The translations under genes were made by a program, and so were the position numbers. The notes beneath the pieces were generated by a model. It was not told where the DNA came from, searched no databases, and was given only the letters and a program-made list of their open reading frames with translations. A stretch of DNA of 64,000 bases, from assembly GCA_027574665.1 (NCBI GenBank), contig CM050690.1, forward strand, positions 37,601,165 through 37,665,164, written 5' to 3'. Source of the DNA: Rhynochetos jubatus. Lineage: Eukaryota; Chordata; Aves; Eurypygiformes; Rhynochetidae. Shown here one piece after another: positions 37,313-49,400 of the stretch (within the stretch, counting starts at the first letter, position 1; each line of letters starts with the position of its first letter).

Positions 37313-37523
37313 CCTCTCTCCTCTTTCTGCTTCTCTTCACCTTTTTTCTCTCCCCTCTTCCTGTGATTTTTCTTTCTCCTTCTATCTCCCCATTCTCTCT
37401 TCCTCCGCCCCTTCTCTCTTTCATTCCTTCTTTTTCTCCTTTCTTTCCCTTTTTTCTTCTCCTTTTCCTTTTTTCTTTTCCCCTTTTCCCTAATTTTTTC
37501 CCCTTTCTGTCTGTCCTCCCTTT
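37313..37523. repeat. Polypyrimidine tract of about 210 bp
   Basis: The plus strand is almost pure C and T from CCTCTCTCC to CCTCCC, with only scattered purines. It starts directly after the CpG island. Long near-homopurine/homopyrimidine tracts can adopt triplex structure, but no mirror symmetry is obvious by eye. Confidence 0.9.
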
Positions 37524-39448
37524 GCCGGCGGCAGTGCATGAAGGGGTGCCCGAGGCGGGCTCTTGGCCTCGGGGGTGCTGAGTTGATGTGAAATCTGTTA
37601 CTGACCGCAGTGTTCAGGGGATATGTGATGCCCCTGAGGTACGGCAGTCCTGGGGTGTGGCCTTTTTTTTTTTTTTCTCTGTTAAACTTGCAGGAACTGT
37701 GCAAACTGTGAAGAAACCTCTCTTTTTTTTTCAAAACAGCAACGCTCTTTAGAAGGCTGTAAATAGTTTTCTGTGACCCAGGTTGGGTGGGAAGACTCAG
37801 AAGCCTACCAGGCACTTTGCCTCCTTTCAGTGGTGCTCAGAAAAGTAGATTTCTTTGTGGGAAAGAGGAGGAGTCGCAGCAGCAGGGAATTGCCGTTTTG
37901 GAGCCTGCAATTTTATTTTATTTTTTTTTTAGTGGAACATGAGGTGGGCGACCTCAGAGCTGGCAAGAATGAGAGAGTCAGAAATGTAGTAAGAGAAGAG
38001 GGGACAAAACCGGCATTAGGCCTGCCGACCTCAACTTGAAAATTTTTGTGAAAAATAATTCGGTATTTGTGGCTGAAGTTGGAGGTTGGTTACAGTGGTA
38101 GATTGCTTTTAAAAACAGATATGTACAAAAGAAAATACTATTTTCGTTTTTCCTCTTAGGTGATTATAGCAAACATCAGTTATCAGCATTATCTCCTTCC
38201 TGTGATTCTGAATTGTCTGAACGAGTTCTTGCACTGTGGAGCATGATTATAGGCAGGATAATCACGGCCCTAGTAGGGGAGCTTAATAAAACAAACAGAA
38301 ACCTAATCGCATCTCAGAAAACTGTGATAGGTGATCTCAGAAAGCTGTTTACACCCACCAGACAAGAACATCGTACATCGTACCAGAAACTGTGTGTTTG
38401 ATAACTGTTACCAAAATGTTTCCAGGTGTGTATTCTCCTATCATAATCATACATACTGTTCTCGATTAGATTTTAAAGCTTTCTTCTGTTTGCCATTCTG
38501 AGGGGTGGAACGATTAGGTTGTTTTCCTACTAAAATATCCTGTAAGGAAAGAGAGGTGGCAGTTCTCACCCAGGGTAAAGTTTCTGTGGTGACGGTGAAA
38601 GTTACTCGTTGCTGATGATACATACAGCTACAGCACTATGAATTATAACATAGGGGGTTTTTTGTCTCTTACGTATTTTGCAACCAAACCTACTTTCCAG
38701 GTAGTATCTGCTCAATAGAAAATAAAAAGTTGTAATTTTTTACCTGTATTTTTGTATGCAGTTGTTTTGCAGGTCTCACCTGAAGTGAATAGGGGGAAAA
38801 AAAAACCCAACAAACGAACACCAAAAATACCATATAGTACCTCTTAAGTTGTAGATTAAAAGTAGGAAGTATTATTTTATTGACTTGCACAATAGAGTTA
38901 AACCTGTGGGCCTAAGCATGATGCTGATCCTTGTTAGTCTTGTAACTACAAGAGACATCTTTTCAGGGGAGATTATTGCTGCTGTTACAGTTTTTCCTTT
39001 AGCTCGCTGATGAATGGTAACCGTAGGCATAACTTTAAAACACCGACTTCTGTATAGGACTAAAGAAAATCTCCTCAGAATAATATTTTAAGTGCTGTGC
39101 TTGAAGAGGGATCCAAGCACTCAAAGTATGTGACAGCCTCTTCCTTCCTCGGTGAGATGTAGTTGTGGTTTAATAGATATTACCTTTCCTGTAACAGAGT
39201 CTGCCAGTGTGTACCATTCTGAAATACAGCATTGTCACAAGGCACCAATTTGCAAAATTCTGTAGGCGGACACGAGGAGTGCAGCAACTGCTCTGTTCCT
39301 GGTGAAATTATAATTCCTACTTTAGAATAATGTAAAAAAAAAAAAAAAAGGCATTTTACTTTGAAGTAGACAATGTGTACAAATTGAACACCAGACAGTT
39401 GTACAGGGTGGTAAACTGGACAACAATACTTTAAAGGTTTTGTGGGGG

Positions 39449-39468
39449 TTTGTTTGTTTGTTTGTTTT
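39449..39468. repeat. (TTTG)n microsatellite
   Basis: Four to five TTTG units in a T/G-rich run. Confidence 0.85.
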
Positions 39469-42429
39469 GGGATTTGTGAGTGTATTTTCAGTGTTAGTTA
39501 CCTTGAGATAAAACATACCTGTTTTTCTCTACTAAGAGTCACAGACTGCTTGAGCTAGGAACTGGTCAATGAATGACTTTTCCGTAACAGCTTTACTTTC
39601 CTTAGTGGAAATTTGTTATTACCATAGCTCACCCTGCGGGACCGCTAAGCACAAACATCTTCTGAGGAAGATTTACTTGGTACAGTAGTACAGGAGAGCA
39701 CTAGAAAGGCTACCAAAATTTACATTTTTTCAGTATCACCTTGCACACTGAGCGTGTGTTCATGTGGGTTTTACACGTTTTTAAAAAGAGGAAGATTTTA
39801 GTGTGTCAGATTCCTGCCATTTGAACATAAGGTCACCTAATAACCCAGAGGTTTGGCTTTGAATTTTTCATCCTTTTTAATGTCCCCCTGAAAAAACGCT
39901 ATCTACTTTTAGCTCCTCTATTTAATCTCCATGTAGTGGTACAGGTAGCAGTACTAGTAATTTGTAGAGTTTTGTTTAAAGCTGCCTTCTAAGCTAACAA
40001 GGGACTAGAAATGTGTTATTTTTCCTATCATAAAGGAAGTCCTGTGATCTTTGTGTGTTTTGGTTGTTTGGGGTTTTTTTGTTCGTTTAGTTGGTTTTTA
40101 AGCAGCTCTGAAGGAAAAGCTCTGCTTTTGCAAAGTGCTGTCAATGAGTAGCAGACTGCACCCACATGGAACCCTGCTCCTGCCTCTAACTGACTTTCAA
40201 AATGAAGGTCTGAGTTCCGCTAAGTCTAATGGTAACACACATACTCAGCTTATGACCAATTCTTATTTTCAGTCAGGCTGAAGGCTATCTAACAGTACAA
40301 ACATGAGTACTTTCATTCAGTTACAGGCGTACCTACTTTCAAGATGTGCTGCTTAACATCATCATGGAAATGTTGAGTAAATGTGACTCTCTTCTGTGTC
40401 TGGCAGATCTCTGCAGATAACTAGGCCTTGGTGCATGGTCTTTGTGTTTATGCAAGCTGCTTTAAAAATCACTTCCTCATCAGAGTGAATGTTCTGCATA
40501 ACTGAACCTAAGTGGAAACAGGTTAATTGTAATAACTGCTTGCAGGATATATGACTGGTAAAACTAACTGCTCTCAGTGGAGGGCCGCCTTTTGAAGTGT
40601 TGAGGAAAAATGTCGTATCACAGGTGGAATTTATGAATGGGGAAAGTGTTACCAAAAAAGCCGGAAAGAACTTTTTTTAAAGTTTTTAACACCAATGTGG
40701 TTTTAAAGAGCAGGCATTCTTTATGACAGTGCTGGATTCACCAGGGATAGTTCCGCCTCTCATGAATACTGTATGTTGCATCAGTCTGAGCTTATATACA
40801 TAGCTGTTGCATAGCTGTGTGTTAATTATACGTATTCATTTAGCTAGTATGCGTGTGGCCTGGGTCTCAGGGGAGGCTTCCAAGGGGTTCCCTGGTGGTT
40901 CTGAGTGGTTATTGAAGAGGTGTCTCTTAGAGACCTTTCCAGGAACTTTGGGTCTTTCATATGGTCTTGTCTTGGCCCATTGTTCTGTTTGTAGAATTCC
41001 TCAAATTCCTTTTCCTGGTGTCTGCTGGTTTATCTGCATTTCTTCAGGATGCAACAGTCACAGTGGGGAAGGCTATCCTTGAAGTCGTTTATCTATCCTT
41101 TCTCCCAGGATCTATGTACCTCCCCTTAGAGCATGGGGTTTTTTGTAACAAAACAGCAAGGAACTGGTCAACACCTTACTTACTGTTCTCAGGACTAGCT
41201 GAGGCTTCCTTGTATTTACCATCCCTCTGAGGCAAGAAAAGGGAAAAATAAGTCAGTTGTGACTCTCACTCCCCACCCATCAAAACGATTACTTGTCTCT
41301 TGGCCCATCCCAACTACCATTTCAGAGGTGGGTGTAATCAGCACTGCATTTTCCACTTGGCTTTTCTTCAATATGTCATGAATGGATGTAGGATATTAGT
41401 GCCACTGCCAAGAAATTTTCAAACAACTGTTATAAAGCTTTGATTAAAAGCTAATGAGTCTATGGACACGTAATGGAGGCCTGTGTAATGCTCATGTTGC
41501 AGGGTCCTCTCCACTGTAGCTGTATGCAGAAGTCAGCAAAGCAATTAGAAGAGAGCAAACATCACTGTCTACTTCCTCCGGTGTTTGCTGGAGGAAACAG
41601 GAGGAAAAACGAAGGGAAGGAGCTGGGTGCGTGTTACTTCCCCGCTGTTGTTATAGCTGATTTTGGCCTCCTGAGAGCCTCCTAATGATGCTACCTAACT
41701 CTAAGCTCTTTCCTGCATTTTTATCAGGCTGTCACGAGATTTACAGCCGCTGAAGTACCTCAAAAGTACTTTCTTACCCTCTGCCTAGCTCCTTCTGAAC
41801 TTCGTGCTAACGCTGGCCGGTGGTGTATTATGGAGGCTATAATGGTTTACTTTTGGATGCTGAATCAGTGTTTAACATCTTGCCTCAACAGTTTTTCCAT
41901 TGATGCGGGAAAAGACTGAAGTGCCAAAATCAAGAGATCTGAGGGTTTTTTTGTTTTGTTTTGTTCCTGTGCCACCATCCCCTAATGATTTTCATTGTAC
42001 CATGAGATGGGTCTGTATACCATTACACAGCAAGCCCTAACTACTTTTTCCAAGGAAAAAAATATACTTAGCATAAAAATATATCGTGATTGCTTATATG
42101 CAAAATATTTTGTTTAGTTTTAGTGTAACTGAAGTGAAAATTAGTGAAATTTGGTTTATTTTTAGTGATTTCATTTTCTAAATCACTCTGCTCTCTAAAC
42201 GACTTGAGGCAGGGCAGAGGCGAGTGATGCATTTCACAGGAGCTGGCATATGATGCCTAAGAACTGGGAATCCTCTTCCCAGTCCTGATGCTGTAATTTA
42301 GGGAAAATTAATACTCCCAGAGAGTGGTGCCACATTGATTAGAGGCTGCCATTGCTTTTAACCTCGTTTGGGAAAAGACATCTCTTGCTCTCAGATGTAT
42401 CAATCCAAGCAAGAGCCTAAAGCCCAGAG

Positions 42430-42860
42430 TCCAGGTTTGCTGGACTGTGGTATGTGAGCAGAGATTTCCAGGGCCCTGTAGGGCCTGTGGCCCCAAATGG
42501 CAGGTCTGTCAGGGCAGTCAGGCCTGTCCTCCCACCTCTGCTGGGAGGGGTGCAGCTGGGGGGACACAGGGGCAGCCCTTGTATTGAACACCTCCCTGGG
42601 GATGGGGACAGGCTGGGCTGGGACTTGGGCCTAGCTTGTCAGAACCCATGGACAGGCTGTGAGGGCTGGAGACTGGCCCAGCTATGGCATCACAGGGGCA
42701 GGGGCTGGCAGCCCTGGGATGTGGAAGTGGGGCCATGGAGAGCTCAGAGGGGTCTGGTTGGAGCCCTCAAGGCTTGTTAGTGCCCTTGGGGCCCTCTCAG
42801 CAGCTGTAAGAGCTGACTGCAGACAGCTGCCCAGATCTAGCTGATTGGATCTGCTGTTGT
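42430..42860. other. G+C-rich, CpG-poor block of unknown origin
   Basis: About 430 bp markedly richer in G and C than its surroundings, with repeated GGGGCAGGGGC- and GGACAGGCTG-like words but few CpG. Open frames on both strands carry no known domain. It could be a decayed repeat; I do not recognise the family. Confidence 0.4.
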
Positions 42861-43175
42861 ACACCTCCCAGCCCAATGTACGGCCAGTAGAGATGGGAGT
42901 GAGGCTGCTTCTTCCGTTGGCCAAACAGATCTGCAGTGCTGGCAGCCACAGGCCGGTTTCCGTCTTGCTGGTCTGAAGCACGTGTCCTTTGTCATGGCTG
43001 GTGTAGCAGTGCTCTGCCAGCTCTGTGCCCTCACAAACAGCCCCATGGTGTGGATGTAAAGGTCCTTGCTAATTGTACTGCCATTATGTGCTGCAGCTCC
43101 AGTTCAGCCTGTCTGTATAAAATCTCCATGTGAACTTTGGTCTAATTCCAAGCTGTGGTATAATCTTCTAAAAAA

Positions 43176-43296
43176 GTGGGGGTTTTGTTTTTTGGATTTT
43201 TTGGGGGTTTTTTTTCTCAGAAAACTTAAGTTCCTTGTGGGATTTTCTGTTTGTGGTTTTGGTTTTTTTTTTTTTGGTTGTTTGTTTTTTTTTTAA
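43176..43296. repeat. T/G-rich low-complexity tract
   Basis: A run of T stretches up to 13 bp interrupted by G clusters, with almost no C over 120 bp apart from a short central piece. Confidence 0.85.
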
Positions 43297-46200
43297 AGGA
43301 TGGGTGAAGCCATACTTGCCTAAAATTAAACACTGAGCTGGGCTCAGAGTGTCCTTCTCCCTTCTGTCTGTGGCTGCAGGCTTCCTTAGATGAATATTAT
43401 TCCCCTTCAGCTCCTTTGGCATTAAGTACCCATATAATCTATTGCTCACTTGTTACAGGCAGTACCATGGGTCAAATTAATAATTTAGCATGTGGGGTTA
43501 ATGCAAATTTATACAGTAACCAGGTAGAGAGATTGTTAATTAAATCAGCTCTTTTACAGTAGCACCTTTACAAAAGTATGAAAGTTAAAGCAGAATCTGA
43601 CTTTTACAAAGACATCTCCCAAACTGCTGGGTAATGGGTACTTGTTTCACAGATAAATAAGAGGCAGAAGAACCAAATGATTTGCCCTCTGAACAGAAAA
43701 GATGCCAAAAATGGAGATTTAAACTAGGTATAGTAATCCTTCTTCCCATATGGTCAGTTTAAATGAAGGACATTGCTCACTAGTAGAAACCAATGCTGTA
43801 AGTTCCTTCTTTTAAAGACTACTGCACCAGAACTGCAGGCTCTGACTTGAGGAGGAGGTAGTAAAAGAAGGAAGTGGCTCAAGTACATAACTTCTGCAAC
43901 TGAACTTTAGTGGAGAGCAAAACCAAGGCTACAGCATAAAGTCTTACTGGGGCTGTGCAGACCTTCCTGCTCTCCCACAGTGCAAAATGTTGCCTCTGAC
44001 ACTATGTTCTTTGGTGTGCACACTAAAGCTATGCAGAGCTAAAGATAAGAAAACCTTTACTGAATGGGTACTCTAGGCTCATAAAACTTTATAAAACACA
44101 ACCCAGGTACATTATTAGAAGAAATCTACCAACTCTTTTTTTAGTCTGTAAAGGCCAGCTTTTGCAAAGAATGGGATATGACCAAGTTTTAAGATTTTTT
44201 AGAAAACCAATTGCGAGCATAAACAAATAGTAACTGTTAAGGCTGTTCAGGGGAAGCAGTGTGTCAGTGGGATAAATTTGACTGTGGAGAAAAACCTTCA
44301 CCTAAAGATAAGAGTCATGTCAATGTGTAAATATTTACAGATGTCTCATTTGGGTATAATGTAAATGCAGGATCTCATTGTTCTGAGCTCAAAACAACAG
44401 AGGAATTATACCCAGCTGGATACGCAAGGCCCTTCTGAAACAAATTCTTTATTCTGCTTTCAGCTAAGTTTTATTCTAAATCAGGAGCAGGCTTCTTAGC
44501 AAGCTTTATTCTTTGTAAATTATAGAAGATGAAGGCCGCAATGGTAACTTTCGATTAAGGCTCTGTTTCCCTATATCGTAGAAAAGAACAACGACAAGAT
44601 GGCAGCCCTCTTGGAATGTGTTATTCCACAATGCTACTGCTGCTACAAAAACTGAGAATGGGATAAAACAGTAGTATTGTCATCCTAAAGAAAGAAGGAT
44701 TCCATCTTCTGTCAGCTGAAACCTCACAAATGTAAAGTGTATTTGAAGTACATTTTAAGTTCTAGGAAGGTGTTCATTTTTAAGTTGCTAGGCAGAAAAC
44801 AGTAATTTAAGGGTAACCAGTCTCACAAGCTTCATCCTACGGAAGTATATACTTGATAGAGGTTATGGAGGCTATCACATAGCCCTTTGTTAAATTCTTG
44901 ATTTGTTAATTTCAGATGTGATGGATATTGTTTTTATTGGATCAGATCTACTAGTTGAAACTAGTAGGATGTCAGGAAAGCAAGAATGTGATGAGTTATG
45001 AAGCATGTTAAAGCTCGCTCTAAATTATATCATTATGTTTGATGCCACATTGCAAACTAAAAGTGGTAATTGTGGAATTTCCCTTTTTAATTTTTTTTAA
45101 ATTCAAATTCAAAGCATGAGATGTGATGAAAGGTATCTCTCTATGCTATAATTGCACACTGGTTCACCTGGCTACCTACCACAAGGGTTGAAGTTTTAGT
45201 TCTTCCCATTTGACTTCACTATGCACCTAAAACATATGTGGAACAAATGTCCACCTCCCTAAGAGAAATGCAGGATAAAATATTTAAAAGTGTAACTCTG
45301 AAAACAAGTACTCTTTATAGCAAATAAGATGTTTATATAATGCTGTTGGTCACAAATAGTTTGTGGTATTTGCCTGCCGGGGGCTTTAATTACAAAATAC
45401 CTGATTCTGGTGCTTACTTAAAATAGTGCTGATCCTTATAGCTGTGCTAGATGTTTCTGCAGCGATCTGCACCATGCTCCCACCTCATACATGTGGATCA
45501 TTTCAGTGGTGGAGTGTGTAGTGCATCCCAGTGGCAGCTACCAAAAACCTGTGTGGTGTCAGCGATTTCTCACATGCATCTGTTCTGAGATTTTCAAGTA
45601 GCAGGTTAAAAGCCACAGTTGGAGAATTACAAGCTAAAATGATGCTGCGGTAGTTTAAAGAAAAGGGTAGGGGGAAGAGAAAAATCTGACGTTTAATAGC
45701 CTACAGAAAAACCCAGAGGTGGACACAGTGCACACTTCTTAAATATTCTTACCATTTTTTGGGGTAGCAGTTATCCTTAGAGCTGTTCAGAAAGTTAATC
45801 AGAGGCACTGAATTTTTCTTGACAGTAGTAAATATGAAAGGAGCTGTGTGTCTCTCAAATACTCTAATATTTTGTTAACCTTTTAATTTACAGATAACAG
45901 TTTTGGGGGACATTCTCTGTAAACTGTATTGGCTGTTGCAACTAAGGGATGGTTTGAAAATCAAACCTGTACTGAACTATTAGGCAATTCATTGGTGACT
46001 ACAACTAGCATTTGAGTGGCAATATAAGTTTTTTAAGGATATCCCGTTCTTTAACAGTTTACCTGCATGAGGAAGTACTTACAAAAAAAGACACCGAGTT
46101 CTCTAATCCATCGCTAGACTGCAGTTTTCTCAACAGAAACAGCTGTAGCAGCTGTGTAACTGTGCAGTGATCCCTTCAGAGAGTACTGAAACAGAAAAAA

Positions 46201-46551
46201 ACTGCTTAAGGGGACACAGGGTCTGATAAACAAAAATGATGTACTGCCTATGAAATAAAGATGAAAATAAGGTTCACATACTATAAATCCTGTTGCAACT
46301 CAGCCTTGCAGCATGTTTTCACATAAAGGCAATGGCTGAATCATAAAAACAAATGTGTTTCAACAACGGTAACACAATACTGCTGTGCTCTTGGTGACTT
46401 CACACAAATCAGCTGTAGAGATAGGCCATAGGTATTGCCTTTTACCTTAAAAAGGTAGTTAAGCAAGTCAGTGACAGCTGTTCTCGCGACTGTTATTTCT
46501 CTCCCCTTCTTGTCAGCTGTTTCCTGATGGTATTTCTAAATTCATCTGCAG

Positions 46552-46652
46552 GATGTTGAAGAGACACTATCTCACAAAAAAATCTTGACAGACTTTGGGG
46601 ACTGTTTTCCCAGTGAGAAGATAAAGCATGACTAGCATTCAGGAAGTGATTG
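46552..46652 (+). other. Candidate GCNT1 5' untranslated exon
   Basis: A 101-bp segment is bounded by an acceptor-like TTCATCTGCAG|G (AG at 46550-46551) and a consensus donor TG|GTAAGT (GT at 46653-46654). It lies 405 bp upstream of the acceptor of the coding exon, on the same strand. It contains an upstream ATG at 46553 that opens an 11-codon reading frame ending in TGA. Mammalian GCNT1 has several 5' untranslated exons, so an exon here is plausible. Transcript data are lacking, and chance splice-site pairs are common. Confidence 0.35.
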
Positions 46653-47057
46653 GTAAGTTATAATTAAATCTATGTCACTGCTGAAGTGAGCATAAAACTG
46701 TCTTGTCAAACTCTGAAGCATGAATTAACATCAGATACTTGCTTTGCAGTAATGTGTCTGACTTACTGGCTTTAATTTTGCCAGATGCAGCTGCATCAGT
46801 TCTGTTTTCTTACCGAACTTCTTGTAGTCTTAGTACTGCAGAAATAGTGTCTCACAAAAACTATCTGCCTTTCCTGGTCTTCTTCAAGGAAAAAAACCCC
46901 TAATTTTATTCATTAATTCTTAATTTTCAAAAGAATATTTTTTGTCTGAGCTATTCACCTTTTTACTGTCTCTAAATGACAATGTAATTATTAATCAGTA
47001 TTCTTTTAAGAAAACCTTTTGGTCTTTGAATTATATTCATACTTCATTTTATTTTAG

Positions 47058-47195
47058 GACTTTTTCTTCCATCTCCCTGACAAACTCTCCAAATTCCTGA
47101 GAAACGCAAACTCTTTTTTTCTGAAGTTGTTGAAGCTGGTATGAGCAGAGTGGAGGGCAGGTTTTTTAGCCCTGCAAAGCTATCTGGTATTTGAA
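47058..47195 (+). other. GCNT1 5' UTR part of the terminal exon
   Basis: A T-rich tract ends in TTTTATTTTAG| (AG at 47056-47057), the best splice acceptor before the coding start, leaving 138 bp of 5' UTR in the coding exon. Confidence 0.55.
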
Positions 47196-48476
47196 ATGCT
47201 GAAGAGGAAATTACGGTTTTGCCACAACTCACGCTTCAGGCTTTTCTTGGGTCTAACTCTTATTTTAGTAATCATTTCTGTTTTGAAAGTTAACCAGAAA
47301 CAAGATTTCTTAAACCGGAGACATCTAGAGCTGACACAAGAAGATCCTGTTGGCAGTGTTAACTGCACCAAGATTATAGAGGGGGATGTAGAAGAAATTC
47401 AAAAGGTAAAGCTTGAGACATTGTCAGTGTCATTTAAGAAACGCCCCAGACTCACAACAAATGATTATATTAACATGACAGCTGACTGTGCCTCCTTCAC
47501 CAAGACTAGGAAATACATTATGGAAGCTCTCAGCCATGAAGAAGAGGAATTCCCAATTGCTTACTCCATAGTGGTTTATCACAAAATTGAGATGCTTGAT
47601 AGACTTCTAAGATCAATCTATGCCCCTCAGAATTTTTACTGCATTCATGTTGACAAAAAGTCTCCGGAATCTTTTTTTGCTGCGGTGAAGGGAATAGTCT
47701 CATGTTTTGATAACGTCTTTATTTCCAGCCAGTTAGAGAGTGTTGTATATGCTTCATGGAGCAGGGTGCAGGCAGACATTAACTGCATGAAAGATCTCTA
47801 TAGAAGAAATTCAAACTGGAAATACCTAATAAACCTCTGTGGCATGGACTTTCCTATAAAGACTAACCAGGAAATAGTAGAGAAATTAAAAGCCCTTAAA
47901 GGTGAAAACAGCTTGGAAACAGAAAAAATGCCTGTTTACAAAGAAATAAGGTGGAAAAAACACCATGAGGTTATTGATGGTAAAATAAAGAACACAGGTG
48001 TAGACAAAAAACTACCGCCTCTCAGTACTCCGATTTTTTCGGGTAGTGCCTATTTTGTAGTTAGCAGACAATTTGTAGAATATGTATTAGAAAGCAGCAA
48101 AATACTTAAGTTCGTTGAGTGGGCAAAAGACACTTACAGCCCAGATGAGTACCTGTGGGCAACAATTCAGAGGATCCCTGAAGTCCCGGGTGCAGTTTCT
48201 TCTAGTGACAAGTACGACGTTTCTGACATGAATGCACTGGCCAGGTTTGTCAAGTGGCAGTACTTTGAAGGTGACGTGTCCAAAGGTGCACCCTACCCAC
48301 CGTGCAGCGGAGTTCACGTTCGCTCTGTCTGTGTTTTTGGGGTGGGAGACCTGAACTGGATGCTACGAAACCACCACTTGTTTGCTAATAAGTTTGACAC
48401 CGATGTTGACCCTTTCGCAGTGAAATGTTTGGAAGAGTATTTGCGGCACAAAGCTTTGTATCTGCAAAAGAATTGA
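47196..48476 (+). CDS. GCNT1: Core 2 beta-1,6-N-acetylglucosaminyltransferase (GCNT1)
   Basis: A 426-residue intronless coding sequence, matching the ~428 residues of mammalian GCNT1. The enzyme adds GlcNAc in beta-1,6 linkage to core 1 O-glycans (Gal-beta-1,3-GalNAc) in the Golgi, forming the core 2 branch used for selectin ligands. It is a type II membrane protein: short basic cytoplasmic tail (1-13), signal anchor about 14-31 (LFLGLTLILVIISVL), stem, and a GT14 catalytic domain from about 115. Nine cysteines fall at 57, 98, 149, 170, 197, 215, 370, 379 and 411, each two residues before the mouse positions. E318 (SPDEYLWAT) matches the catalytic base, and R376 and K399 the nucleotide-phosphate contacts. 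N-glycosylation sequons lie at N56 and N93. The ATG has G at -3. An intact DLCGMDFP-type motif (LINLCGMDFPIKTN, 212-224) separates GCNT1 from unrelated families; GCNT3 and GCNT4 are excluded by overall similarity. Confidence 0.98.
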   Translation: MLKRKLRFCHNSRFRLFLGLTLILVIISVLKVNQKQDFLNRRHLELTQEDPVGSVNCTKIIEGDVEEIQKVKLETLSVSFKKRPRLTTNDYINMTADCASFTKTRKYIMEALSHEEEEFPIAYSIVVYHKIEMLDRLLRSIYAPQNFYCIHVDKKSPESFFAAVKGIVSCFDNVFISSQLESVVYASWSRVQADINCMKDLYRRNSNWKYLINLCGMDFPIKTNQEIVEKLKALKGENSLETEKMPVYKEIRWKKHHEVIDGKIKNTGVDKKLPPLSTPIFSGSAYFVVSRQFVEYVLESSKILKFVEWAKDTYSPDEYLWATIQRIPEVPGAVSSSDKYDVSDMNALARFVKWQYFEGDVSKGAPYPPCSGVHVRSVCVFGVGDLNWMLRNHHLFANKFDTDVDPFAVKCLEEYLRHKALYLQKN

Positions 48477-49400
48477 AACACTGCATGCTCCTGTTAGGAA
48501 ACATGGGCACAGATAGTATGCACCTACGTACTTTTGACACCGGTAGTGATGATGTTGATGACGAGCGTAATGGTTCTCACTATGTTGGCATGGTGGTGAT
48601 GATGCCCTCCCTGCCTTGTCCATGGAGAGAAGACGTATCTCAAGTGAAGATGGGGATGCCTTGTGTTGCACACTGAGGCTTGGAACTTTGGAAGGCCAAC
48701 TGTTTGGAATATTTATTATCTAAAAGGTGTAATAATGGACTTCCTTTGGCTAAACTGCTTAAGGCTTGGGAAATGCATGTTGTTCATGATTGTTCCTGAA
48801 AGGGAAAGACGAAGAGGGAGAATAAGAAACAAAAAAAACATAAGGGGATAAAAGCAGCTGGACTGCACAGACTTCATGCTGAGTACTGAAAGATCTCAGG
48901 AAAATAACGTTAGAATTGACTGGAAACTATACAAAAGGGAATATGCCAAAGCCAGCTGTTGTAATTTAACTTAAATCTGATTGATGTAGTTCTGTAATAC
49001 ATAATTCTTAATCCTCCTGAAAATTTCATCTTCAGCATGGAGTATTAAGGAATTGTGTTTAAATTTTGTAGCCAAATCTTGCTTTTGTAGTCTTAACTCC
49101 CCCTGAAAATGTGATATAAATTTTATACACTAGTTTTTTTAATTACATGTTCTCAGGGAAACTTAGTTTTGTGCCTGATGAGACCTAGACCTGTAATTTC
49201 TTACTGTATCAAATTAAAGTTTCTCAAAAACTTGAAAGAACTGCAGTAGTGTCTACATATCACTGATGGAACTGGTGGTTTCTGTGTTCTGTCAAGCTCA
49301 GCTTGCATTCCAGATTCTTTTAAGACTGAGCATGGAAAAATAAAATCATCTTTTTAAATGGTACCATATCTTCCCACAATTAAAGTCCTTCTAAAAGCAC
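48477..49400 (+). other. GCNT1 3' UTR with candidate polyadenylation signals
   Basis: Follows the TGA without an obvious splice site. Candidate signals are ATTAAA near 49213, AATAAA at 49339-49344 and ATTAAA near 49380. A longer UTR is possible. Confidence 0.5.

Larger units (their letters stand above)
37524..46551 (+). other. Probable GCNT1 5' intron DNA
   Basis: No coding exon recognised. It holds simple repeats listed separately, and a G+C-rich but CpG-poor block at about 42430-42860. If the 37.2-kb CpG island is the GCNT1 promoter, this is its first intron. Confidence 0.4.

Noticed and set aside
36530-37815. Several open frames of 140-270 codons on both strands around the CpG island
   Set aside because: Overlapping frames on both strands with low-complexity P/R/A/G-rich translations; an effect of GC-rich and pyrimidine-rich DNA with few stop codons.
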